Source of the DNA: Micromonospora olivasterospora
GTDB lineage: Bacteria > Actinomycetota > Actinomycetes > Mycobacteriales > Micromonosporaceae
Reading direction: 5' to 3'
Assembly: GCF_007830265.1 (NCBI RefSeq)
Contig: NZ_VLKE01000001.1
Span: forward strand, 1,798,001 to 1,862,000
Length of the DNA: 64,000 bases
In this document: positions 1 to 7,273 of the stretch, piece after piece
Numbering within the stretch: the first letter of the stretch is position 1
Layout: each line of letters begins with the position of its first letter
Translations under genes and position numbers: made by a program
The notes under the pieces: generated by a model
The model's input: only the letters and a program-made list of their open reading frames with translations
The model's database searches: none
What the model was told of the DNA's origin: nothing

Positions 1-1
1 C

Positions 2-289
2 ACGGTCTTCCGGTGGCTGGCCGGCGACTGGCAGGACTACCCCGAGCTGGCCAAGGTGCGCGGCTTCTGCACCGCCCTCGACCTGCCGGTGGCGGCGGCT
101 TTCCGGGCGCTCGGCCTGCCCGACGCCGGCCCGGCCCCGCGTCGGCCCGCCGACGAGACGCCCGTCGAGGCCGACGTCCGGGTCATCCTTCAGCGACTGG
201 CCGATCCGAGGGTGCCGGCCGAGGAGAAGCACCACATCCGCGACCTGCTGCGATACCTGGCCCGCCGGCCGATTCGCCGCGCCGGCTGA
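2..289 (+). CDS. C-terminal part of an XRE/HTH-type regulator (5' end outside window)
   Basis: The frame is open from the first base to a TGA at 287-289, so the start lies upstream. The first residues (TVFRWLAGDW, then KVRGFCTALDLP) look like the end of a helix-turn-helix of the lambda-repressor/XRE kind followed by a short helical tail. About 95 residues are visible, with a variable Pro/Arg-rich linker and a basic end (RRPIRRAG). Inference: a small DNA-binding regulator. The recognition helix is only partly in the window, so the family call is tentative. Confidence 0.55.
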   Translation, partial: TVFRWLAGDWQDYPELAKVRGFCTALDLPVAAAFRALGLPDAGPAPRRPADETPVEADVRVILQRLADPRVPAEEKHHIRDLLRYLARRPIRRAG

Positions 290-305
290 CCCGCGCCGGG
301 GCCGG

Positions 306-1295
306 TCAGGGCACGGCGAGCGTGAACTCGGCCGTCCGTACCACCCCGCCGACCTGGAAGTCCAGGTAGAGCCGGTAGCGGCCCGGCCCCGGCACGGTCA
401 GCTGGAACGTGACCCCCTCCCCGGGCGGCCCCGCCTCCGGGTGGACGTGCAGGTAGCCCAGGTCCCCCTCGCGCAGCGCCACCAGGTGCCCGTACGCGCC
501 CAGGTAGCGCTCCAGCGTCGGCACGGAGTCGCCGGCGCGGATCTGGAAGCGCAGCGGCCGGGTGACGCCGATCCGGGGCTCGCCGGACCAGCTCACCGTG
601 AACCCGTCCGCGGTCGCCGTCGCGGCGGGCGCGGGCAGGGGCCGGGGCGCGTACCCGCCGGGGACGGCCAGGTCGACGCCGAGGGTGAGCGCGGTCTGGC
701 CGCCGTCGTCGCCGACCACGGTGAAGTCCGCGTACGCCCGCCAGGCGCCCGGCTGCGGCAGGGTCAGCGGCACGGACCAGGTGCCGTCGGCCGCCATCGT
801 GGGGTGCAGGTGCTGGTAGCCGGTGAGGTCCCGGCGCACCACGATCAGGTGCATCGGCTTGTCGTGCACGACCGCGAACCGGGTCACCGGCCGGCCCTGG
901 ACGTCGCGGACCTGCAACCGGAACTCGCCCGGCCGCCCGGCGGCGAAGCCCTCGGACAGCGGGGTCAGCGTCCAGCCCCCGGTGCTGACGGCGAGACCGC
1001 CGACGTCGGTCGCGCCGCCCCCGCCCACGGAGACGCCGTGCTCGTGCGCCCCGGTGCCCGGCGCGTGCGTGTGGTCGTCGGCCGCCACGGCCAGCCGCGC
1101 GGGGTCGGCCGGCGACGGGCTGAGCCGCCCGAGCCCGAACCCGAGCAGGACGGCGAGCACCAGCCCGCCCACCACCAGCGCGAGCCGCAGCGTGCCGCGG
1201 TCCACCAGCAACCCGCCCGCGCCCGGCGCGGGAGCCCCGTCCGGCTCGCGGACCACGCCCTGGGCGGGGGCCTCCGGCGCCGACGGGTCAGGCAC
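306..1295 (-). CDS. Membrane-anchored extracytoplasmic protein with repeated His-rich motifs
   Basis: 329 residues from a GTG start. A Pro/Ala-rich cytoplasmic N-terminus (1-30) is followed by one hydrophobic segment (about 36-58). Then comes a His-rich linker (DDHTHAPGTGAHEHG, about 73-87) and two similar beta-rich halves. Each half carries a histidine motif: YQHLHP near 160 and YLHVHP near 285. This suggests a single-pass protein with a duplicated Ig-like outer domain that may bind a metal such as copper, but no catalytic site is visible. Homologues are usually called hypothetical. It converges with the regulator fragment upstream, and recQ lies on its 5' side on the same strand. Confidence 0.75.
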   Translation of the reverse strand: MPDPSAPEAPAQGVVREPDGAPAPGAGGLLVDRGTLRLALVVGGLVLAVLLGFGLGRLSPSPADPARLAVAADDHTHAPGTGAHEHGVSVGGGGATDVGGLAVSTGGWTLTPLSEGFAAGRPGEFRLQVRDVQGRPVTRFAVVHDKPMHLIVVRRDLTGYQHLHPTMAADGTWSVPLTLPQPGAWRAYADFTVVGDDGGQTALTLGVDLAVPGGYAPRPLPAPAATATADGFTVSWSGEPRIGVTRPLRFQIRAGDSVPTLERYLGAYGHLVALREGDLGYLHVHPEAGPPGEGVTFQLTVPGPGRYRLYLDFQVGGVVRTAEFTLAVP

Positions 1296-1397
1296 GGCCG
1301 CCGCCCTGCTGATCGGTCATGGGCACACGGTACCGCCGGACCGCCCGCTGGCCGGGCCACGACGGCGGACCGTGGCGGCGGTCGCAATCCGCCCGCC

Positions 1398-1413
1398 CCG
1401 GGAACTTTCCCGG
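1398..1413. promoter_or_regulatory. Palindrome upstream of the His-rich protein gene
   Basis: CCGGGAA-CT-TTCCCGG is a perfect 7+2+7 palindrome in the 154-bp gap between the end of recQ and the start of the His-rich protein gene. It could be a regulator site or a weak terminator. There is no following T run. Confidence 0.3.
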
Positions 1414-1449
1414 CCTCCCGTGCCGGACCTGGACGAGCGGCCGGGCGGG

Positions 1450-3603
1450 TCAGCCGGCCACGGCCAGGGCGAGCGGAAGCACGTCGGGCGCGCCGGCCCG
1501 GCGCAGCAGCCGGGCCACCATGGTCAGCGTCCAGCCGGTGTCGACCAGGTCGTCGACGAGCAGCACCGGGCCGTCGAGCCCGGCGAGGGCGTCGGCCAGC
1601 TCGTCCGGCAGGGCGAAGGCGTCGTGCAGCGCGCGTACCCGCTGGGCGCTGTTGCCGCGCGGCCCACCGGGCCCCGCCCCGCCTGTCGGAACGACCCGCC
1701 CGAGCAGCGGCAACCGGCCGACGGCGGCGATCCGCGCGGCGAGCGAGCCGACCAGCTCGGGCCGCCGCCGGGAGCCGACCGCGACCACGCCGACGGGACG
1801 GCGCGGCCAGGGGTCGTCGCTGTGCGCCCACGCCTTGAGCACCTCGACCACCGCCGCCGCCACGTCGTCGGGAAGTGCCGCGTCGGTCGCGTCCGGACCG
1901 ACCAGCTCGCGCAGCCGGCCACCCCAGCCCAGGTCGGACAGCCGTCCCACGGCCCGTCCGGCCAGCGCCTGCTCCGCCGGAGGGATGCGCCCCTTCAGCG
2001 GTACGCCCACCGCCTCCAGCCCCGTCGGCCACAGCTTCTTCGGCGCGATCTGGACCCCGGGCCGGCCCAGGTACGCCTGCGCGGCGGCGAGCGCCGGCCC
2101 GGACACGTCCGCCGAGAACAGAGGACCGGCGCAGCGGTCGCACCGGCCGCAGTCGCCCGCCCCGGCGTCGTCCAGGCACTCGCGCAGGTACCGCATCCGG
2201 CAGTCGGGCGTGGTCGCGTACTCCCGCATGGCCTGCTGCTCGGCGGTGCGCGCCTGCGCGACGCGGCGCAGCCGGGCCTCGTCGTAGCGCCAGGGCTCGC
2301 CCGTGGCGAGCCAGCCGCCCCGCACCCGGCGCACCGCGCCGTCGACGTCGAGCACCTTGAGCATCAGCTCCAGCCGGGCCCGGCGCAGGTCGACGATCGG
2401 TTCGAGGGCCTGGGTGGACAGCGGCCGGTCGGTGTGCAGGGCGGCCAACACGGCGCGGACCTGTTCCTCCGGCGGGAAGGCGAGCGAGGCGAAGTACCGC
2501 CAGATCGCCGCGTCCTCCGCGCCGGGCAGGAGCAGCACCTCGGCGTGCTCGACCGCCCGGCCGGCCCGGCCGACCTGCTGGTAGTACGCGATCGGCGACG
2601 GTGGGGCGCCGAGGTGTACGACGAAGCCGAGGTCGGGCTTGTCGAAGCCCATGCCCAGCGCGCTCGTGGCCACGAGCGCCTTGATCTTGTTATCCAGCAG
2701 GTCCTGCTCGGCGGCCCGCCGGTCGGCGTCCTCGGCCTGTCCGGTGTACGAGGCGACGGCGTACCCCCGGGAGCGCAGGAACTCGGCGGTCTCCCCCGCC
2801 CCGGCGACGGTCAGCGTGTAGATGATGCCCGAGCCGGGCAGCCGGTCCAGGTGGTCGGCGAGCCAGCCCAGCCGGTGCGCCGGGCTGGGCAGGTCGAGTA
2901 CGCCGAGCCGCAGCGACTCGCGGTCCAGGCTGCCGCGCAGCACCAGGGCGTCCCCCAGTTGCTCGGCGACGTCCTGGGTGACCCGGGCGTTGGCGGTGGC
3001 GGTGGTGGCGAGCACCGGGGTCCGCTCGGGCAGGTTGCCGAGGAAGGTACGCAGCCGCCGGTAGTCGGGGCGGAAGTCGTGCCCCCAGTCCGAGACGCAG
3101 TGCGCCTCGTCGACGACCAGCAGGCCGGTGGTCGCCGCCAGCCTCGGCAGCACGGCGTCCCGGAAGTCCGGGTTGTTGAGCCGCTCCGGGCTGATCAGCA
3201 GGACGTCCACCGCCCCGGCGTGGATCTCGGCGGTGATCTCGTCCCACTCCTCCAGGTTGGCCGAGTTGATGGTGCGGGCCCGGATGCCGGCCCGGGCCGC
3301 CGCCTCCACCTGGTTGCGCATCAGCGCGAGCAACGGCGACACGATCACGGTCGGGCCGGCGGGGCCATCGCTTCCACCGGCCGGCCCGGCACCCCCGGCT
3401 CGCTCCCGCAGCAGCGCGGTGGCCACGAAGTAGACGGCGGACTTGCCCCAGCCGGTGCGCTGCACGCACAGCACCCGGCGCCGGTCGACCACGAGCGCCT
3501 CGATCGCCCGCCACTGGTCCTCCCGGAGCCTGGCGTGCTCGCCGGCCAGCCGGCGCAGCACCGCCTCGGCCCGCTCCCGCACCGCCGCCCGATCCTGGCT
3601 CAT
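1450..3603 (-). CDS. RecQ-family DNA helicase with C-terminal phosphoribosyltransferase-like domain
   Basis: 717 residues. The helicase core is complete: Walker A TGWGKS (about 50-55), DEAH box at 165-168 (VVDEAHCVSDWGHDFRPDYRRL family motif, abbreviated), SAT-like TATA after 200, and motif VI QQVGRAGR near 342-349. A zinc-binding cluster follows (C468, C476, C485, C488, C491), as in the RecQ-Ct domain. After about residue 600 the protein changes: VLLVDDLVDTGWT (about 680-692) is a type I phosphoribosyltransferase PRPP loop, with upstream VGVVAVGSRRRP. The expected role is ATP-dependent 3'-5' DNA unwinding in repair. The function of the PRT-like end is unknown. HRDC is absent. The ATG start has no competing upstream start. 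Confidence 0.9.
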   Translation of the reverse strand: MSQDRAAVRERAEAVLRRLAGEHARLREDQWRAIEALVVDRRRVLCVQRTGWGKSAVYFVATALLRERAGGAGPAGGSDGPAGPTVIVSPLLALMRNQVEAAARAGIRARTINSANLEEWDEITAEIHAGAVDVLLISPERLNNPDFRDAVLPRLAATTGLLVVDEAHCVSDWGHDFRPDYRRLRTFLGNLPERTPVLATTATANARVTQDVAEQLGDALVLRGSLDRESLRLGVLDLPSPAHRLGWLADHLDRLPGSGIIYTLTVAGAGETAEFLRSRGYAVASYTGQAEDADRRAAEQDLLDNKIKALVATSALGMGFDKPDLGFVVHLGAPPSPIAYYQQVGRAGRAVEHAEVLLLPGAEDAAIWRYFASLAFPPEEQVRAVLAALHTDRPLSTQALEPIVDLRRARLELMLKVLDVDGAVRRVRGGWLATGEPWRYDEARLRRVAQARTAEQQAMREYATTPDCRMRYLRECLDDAGAGDCGRCDRCAGPLFSADVSGPALAAAQAYLGRPGVQIAPKKLWPTGLEAVGVPLKGRIPPAEQALAGRAVGRLSDLGWGGRLRELVGPDATDAALPDDVAAAVVEVLKAWAHSDDPWPRRPVGVVAVGSRRRPELVGSLAARIAAVGRLPLLGRVVPTGGAGPGGPRGNSAQRVRALHDAFALPDELADALAGLDGPVLLVDDLVDTGWTLTMVARLLRRAGAPDVLPLALAVAG

Positions 3604-3638
3604 CCGGCATTTCTACCAGGCGCCGGCGGGCCCGCCGG

Positions 3639-3893
3639 TCACGAGCCGACGGGGGCCGGCGGCAGGAAGATCAGGATGTCGCGGAGATGGTCGGTCACCG
3701 CCTGCGGGCCGTTCGCCGGCGGGTCCTCCGGCCAGACGGCGTCGATGATCTGCCCGGTCGGCACCGGGCGGCCCGCGGAGAGCAGCAGGACGGCCAGCAC
3801 CGCGCGTTGCTTGCCGGGGCCGATGTCGATCTCCTGGTCGCCGTGCCAGGCCCGCTGGTGACCGAGAATCTCGAAGCGCAGCGTTGCCGACAT
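3639..3893 (-). pseudogene. Truncated SARP/OmpR-type winged-helix DNA-binding protein
   Basis: 84 residues from ATG at 3893. MSATLRFEILG, then KQRAVLAVLLL, then IIDAVWPEDPP match the first half of the winged-helix domain of AfsR/SARP regulators. The usual continuation (recognition helix, a Y-V-S-R-L-R-like strand and the BTAD domain) is missing, and the protein ends in an unrelated tail (ILIFLPPAPVGS). Full SARPs exceed 250 residues, so this is probably a 3'-deleted remnant. It is divergent from the lipoprotein gene at 4037, 143 bp away. Confidence 0.6.
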
Positions 3894-4036
3894 GCGAATT
3901 TCCGCTCCTGACACCCCCGGTCGAGCCGGCGGCAGCCGCACGGCAGTCGGACGGCAGCATAGCGGCAGCGATTCGGCAGGGGCTGCCCACAGCATCGTCT
4001 CCGGCAACCGCCAGACGTGCGAGAAAGAGATCTGCC

Positions 4037-4852
4037 ATGACACAGCACACCCGTACCGCCGGGCGCCTCCGCCGGGTCGTCGCCAGCACCGCCGCCGCCC
4101 TGGCCGCGACCGTCCTCGTCGCGGGGTGCGCGACGGGGTCCGATCCGGTTGCACCGGCCACGGGGGCCGCGCCGACGCCGAAGGACGCGTTGCTCGCCGC
4201 CGTCCCCGAGGACACGGACGGGAGGTTCCGCTTCGCTGGCAAGGATTCCGACACCGACCTCTCCGGCCTGGTCGACCCCGCCGCGAAGGGGGTGGAGCTG
4301 ACCATGGCCGTCAAGGATGCCGAGTTGGGCCTCACCACCCGGATGACGTTCCGGGTCGTGTCGGAGCAGGTCTGGATGAAGGTGAAGTTCACCGGCGGGG
4401 AGGGCCTGACCGGCCTGCCGAAGCTGCCGGACCGCTGGCTGGAGCTGGACCGCGCCAAGCTCACCGACGCCGAGGCCGCGCCGGTCTGGGACGGCGCGGA
4501 CGTGGGCAACGCGGGTCCGCTGATCGAGGCCGCGACGGCGGTCGAGGAGAAGGGCGACCGGAAGTACGCCGGCACGATCGACCTGACCGCCGGCGCGGCG
4601 GCCGAGGTGCTGGAGGCCGAGCAGATGACGGCGCTCGGCGCGGCGGCGAAGGCGGTGCCCTTCACGGCCGAGGTGGGGCCGGACGGCAACCTCAGCCGGC
4701 TGACCCTCCAGGTGCCGGCCGCCGGGGAGCGCAAGGCGTACGCGTACGTCGTGGAGTACAGCGACTACGGCAGCGCGCCACAGGTGACCGCCCCCACGGG
4801 CGCCGCCGCCCAGAAGGCCCCGAAGGCCGCGTACGACCTGCTCAACGGCTGA
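4037..4852 (+). CDS. LppX/LprG-like lipoprotein
   Basis: 271 residues. The start at ATG 4037 gives a proper signal peptide: Arg-rich n-region, hydrophobic stretch, lipobox LVAGC with the lipidated Cys near residue 32. The mature protein is rich in alternating beta strands (AELGLTTRMTFRVV, QVWMKVKFTG) and helices. It ends with a beta strand (KAYAYVVEYSDYG), which resembles the LppX/LprA/LprF/LprG fold that shuttles lipids to the outer layers of the envelope. No enzyme motif is present. A GAGAAAGAG sequence lies 6-14 nt upstream. It is monocistronic, followed by a palindromic repeat. Confidence 0.75.
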   Translation: MTQHTRTAGRLRRVVASTAAALAATVLVAGCATGSDPVAPATGAAPTPKDALLAAVPEDTDGRFRFAGKDSDTDLSGLVDPAAKGVELTMAVKDAELGLTTRMTFRVVSEQVWMKVKFTGGEGLTGLPKLPDRWLELDRAKLTDAEAAPVWDGADVGNAGPLIEAATAVEEKGDRKYAGTIDLTAGAAAEVLEAEQMTALGAAAKAVPFTAEVGPDGNLSRLTLQVPAAGERKAYAYVVEYSDYGSAPQVTAPTGAAAQKAPKAAYDLLNG

Positions 4853-4926
4853 CCGAGGGGGCGCTCGGGGCGGGGCGCGGCCACACGGGGGTCCGCGCCC
4901 CGCCCCCGTTCCCTCCCGCCTCCCTC

Positions 4927-4986
4927 GTTGATCAAGAGGTTTGCGTCAGCCTGCGCGAGCAGAGTGACGCAAACCTCTTGATCAAC
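4927..4986. repeat. Palindromic intergenic repeat, copy 1 (22-bp perfect arms)
   Basis: The left arm 4927-4948 (GTTGATCAAGAGG... to GTCA) and right arm 4965-4986 are perfect reverse complements over 22 bp, separated by a 16-nt loop. The same core occurs in a second palindrome at 5878-5942. The two copies lie on either side of the livK/livM remnant. Copy 1 lies 74 bp after the lipoprotein stop and could also act as a terminator. Confidence 0.85.
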
Positions 4987-4991
4987 ACGGC

Positions 4992-5262
4992 TCAGCGGCG
5001 GCTGGGGAGGGCGCGGAGCAACGGGGCCAGGCGGGACCGCAGGCTGGCCAGGCCGCCGGGGAAGAAGTACACCGCCAGGATGAAGACCGTGCCCAGGACG
5101 AACAGGGGCTGGCTCAGCGGGCGGCTGAGGATCGCCGGCAGGCTCTCCACCGCGTCGCTGGTGCCGAAGGCGGTGAGGCGATGGTCCAGGTACATGTAGA
5201 GGATGCCGCCGAGCACCGGTCCCCACCGGGTGCCCGGCCCGCCGAGCACCACCATGACCAGC
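4992..5262 (-). pseudogene. Remnant: C-terminal end of a LivM-type branched-chain amino acid permease
   Basis: About 90 codons survive. VMVVLGGPGT, GPVLGGILYMYL and a last membrane helix (VLGTVFILAVYFFPGG) followed by a basic tail are typical of the end of LivM, the membrane subunit of branched-chain amino acid ABC importers. The normal protein is about 300-350 residues, so roughly three quarters are missing. Upstream the sequence runs straight into a livK fragment in another frame at about 5262. No start codon can serve it in a sensible way. Confidence 0.75.
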
Positions 5263-5877
5263 CGCCCTGCTGGTCGAGGGTCTGCCACATCGCGGGGGCG
5301 GTGGTGCCGGCCCAGGCGACGAAGAGCAGGTCGGGCTTGGCGGCCTTGATCTGGCTGGCGAACGGGGTGAACTCCGTGGCGCTGGCCGGCGCGCGGACGC
5401 TGCTCACGGTCGCCCCGGCGCCGCCGATGACGGCCTTCACGGCCGCCTCGTTGGCGTCACCGAACGCGCCGTCCTGGGCGAAGACGACCACCTTCTTGCC
5501 GGTCGGGTCGCCGATGAACGACTTCGCGGTCACCACGTCCTGGTAGGACTGCCGCCCGGAGCGGAAGGTGTACCTGTTCGCGGCGGTCACCGCGTCGGTC
5601 GCGGCCGGTCCGGAGATGAACAGGACCTTGTTCTGGGCGGCGATCGGGGCCACCTGCAGGGCCACGCCCGACGAGGTCGAGCCGGCGATGATCTTCGCGC
5701 CCTTGCCGATCAGGTCCTTGGCCGCGGAGACCGCCTTGGCCGGGTCGCCCGCGTCGTCGACCTCGGTGACCTCGATCTTCCGGTCGCCGACCTTGCCCGT
5801 GCCGTTGGTGGCGAAGTCCAGGCCGGCCTTGAACCCTTCGATGTACCCAGCTCCCTTGCCCCCACCCCCGCCCCAGT
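5262..5877 (-). pseudogene. Remnant: internal part of a LivK-type substrate-binding protein
   Basis: About 200 codons of a periplasmic branched-chain amino acid binding protein: YIEGFKAGLDFATNG, DAGDPAKAVSAAKDLI, SSGVALQVAPIAA, GKKVVVFAQDGAFGD, LLFVAWAGTTAPAMWQTLDQ. The signal peptide and N-terminal lobe start are gone at the upstream palindrome (5878). The C-terminal lobe is cut after DQQGG at about 5262, where livM sequence begins. It probably arose by deletion across a liv operon and is not expected to make a working binding protein. Confidence 0.75.
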
Positions 5878-5942
5878 CCGGCGATCAAGAGGTTTGCGTC
5901 GTCCCTGGGGCCGGAACCTGACGCAAAGCTCTTGATCGCCGG
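5878..5942. repeat. Palindromic intergenic repeat, copy 2 (23-bp arms, one mismatch)
   Basis: The left arm 5878-5900 and right arm 5920-5942 pair over 23 bp with one mismatch, around a 19-nt loop. The shared core GATCAAGAGGTTTGCGTC is identical to copy 1 at 4927-4986. It lies between the livK remnant and the end of the glycerophosphodiesterase gene. Confidence 0.85.
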
Positions 5943-5993
5943 CCCCGGACGGCGGGCCGGGCGGGCCGGCGAGGGGTGCGGAATCAGGTCTGG

Positions 5994-7133
5994 TCAGCGG
6001 GCGGGCAGGCCGGCGCGGGCGGCGACGGCGGTGTCCGGGTGGTCGGAGAAGACGCCGTCGAGGCCGAGGCCCAGGAACAGCTCGTACTCGGCGGTGACGT
6101 CGCCGCGGGCGTTCGGGTCGGCGCCGATGCGGAAGTCGGCCGGCAGGAACTGGTTCTCCGCCCGGAACGTCCAGGCGTGCACGACCAGCCCGGCCCGGTG
6201 GGCGTCCCGGACCAGGGTCGTCGGCGCGAGCAGCTTCCCGGCGGCGTCCCGGGGGACGATCAGGTTCTTGTGCGCGCCCACCCCGTCGGCGTAGGAGGCG
6301 ATCCACCTCAGGCCGGCGGCCGAGGCCAGGTCCGCGTAGGTGCGGGGGTCGCCCGCGACGGTGAAGTCGTACGGCCGGCCCGAGGCGTCCATCAGCTGGG
6401 CGAGCTTGACGTCGATCATCTTGTCCAGCTTGCGCAGGTTGGCCGTCTCGAAGGACTGGATGATCACCGGGTCGTTGCGGTGGGTCAGCCTGTTGGCCCG
6501 CAGCACCGTGACCAGCGGCTCCTCCAGCGGCAGCCCGATCGAGGCGAAGTAGCTGGGGTGCTTGGTCTCCGGGTAGATGCCGATGGCCCGGCCCCTGTTC
6601 CGGCTCTCGGCGCGGGCCAGGTCGATGACCTCCTGGAGGGTGGGCACCTCGAAGCGGCCGTCGAAGGCGGTGTTGGCCACCCGCACCTGCGGCAGCCGCT
6701 CCTGCGCGCGCAGCGTCTTCAGCTCGGCCAGGGTGAAGTCCTCGGTGAACCAGCCGGTCACCGCCACCCCGTCGATGGTCTTCGTCGCCCTGCGGGCGGC
6801 GAACTCCGGGCGGGCGGCCACGTCGGTCGTACCGGAGATCTCGTTCTCGTGCCGGGCGACGAGCTGTCCGTCCTTCGTCGAGACCAGGTCCGGCTCGATG
6901 TAGTCGGCGCCCATCCGGATGGCCAGCCGGTACGCCTCCAGCGTGTGCTCCGGCCGGTAGCCGCTGGCGCCCCGGTGGGCGATCACGAGCGGCCGGTCGG
7001 TGGCCCGGGACCGCTCGGGGCCGGGCTGCGGGTCGGCCGAGGCGCTCACGGCCGGCGCCACCACGGCCGGCGCCACCACGGCCGCCGCGAGCAGCGCGCC
7101 GGCCAGGCCGAAAGCGGAAAGGGTACGTCGCAA
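5994..7133 (-). CDS. glpQ: Secreted glycerophosphodiester phosphodiesterase
   Basis: 379 residues with a signal peptide (MRRTLSAFGLAGALL, Ala/Val-rich core, cut near residue 33). The GDPD TIM-barrel motifs are present: catalytic IAHRGASG with H53 and R54, EPD metal ligands (E80, D82) and second histidine H95 in VARHE. It hydrolyses glycerophosphodiesters to glycerol 3-phosphate and an alcohol outside the cell. A short direct repeat (GGCGCCACCACGGCC, about 7048-7083) encodes the APAVVAPAVV part of the signal region. It is divergent from trkH, 140 bp apart. Confidence 0.9.
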   Translation of the reverse strand: MRRTLSAFGLAGALLAAAVVAPAVVAPAVSASADPQPGPERSRATDRPLVIAHRGASGYRPEHTLEAYRLAIRMGADYIEPDLVSTKDGQLVARHENEISGTTDVAARPEFAARRATKTIDGVAVTGWFTEDFTLAELKTLRAQERLPQVRVANTAFDGRFEVPTLQEVIDLARAESRNRGRAIGIYPETKHPSYFASIGLPLEEPLVTVLRANRLTHRNDPVIIQSFETANLRKLDKMIDVKLAQLMDASGRPYDFTVAGDPRTYADLASAAGLRWIASYADGVGAHKNLIVPRDAAGKLLAPTTLVRDAHRAGLVVHAWTFRAENQFLPADFRIGADPNARGDVTAEYELFLGLGLDGVFSDHPDTAVAARAGLPAR

Positions 7134-7273
7134 CGCCGTCTCCTGTCGTCGAGGGATGGCGCTCAGCAGACCGGGTCCGGTTGACGGCCAGTTGGTCGCG
7201 GACTGACCGGGAGGTGAATCTCCGGGATGGGCGTTTCGGCACCCAGGCTCGGCCGGAAAAGGAAGATTGTTCC

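Noticed and set aside
823..3861. A very long open frame (over 1000 codons) antisense to recQ and the His-rich protein gene
   Set aside because: Amino-acid composition is Arg/Ala/Pro/Gly noise typical of antisense GC-rich frames, with no domain and no ribosome site. The minus-strand genes have full motifs.
3884..4036. N-terminal extension of the LppX-like lipoprotein
   Set aside because: An upstream in-frame start would bury the signal peptide. ATG 4037 gives a correct lipoprotein signal.
4853..4926. Toxin-antitoxin or small gene between the lipoprotein and the palindrome
   Set aside because: Only 74 bp of Pro/Arg-coding GC sequence without a start and ribosome site.
7134..7273. Possible c-di-AMP (ydaO-type) riboswitch upstream of trkH because of GAGGTGAATCTCC
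   Set aside because: The rest of the conserved ydaO core is missing and the leader is too short. Only a small hairpin-like patch is present.
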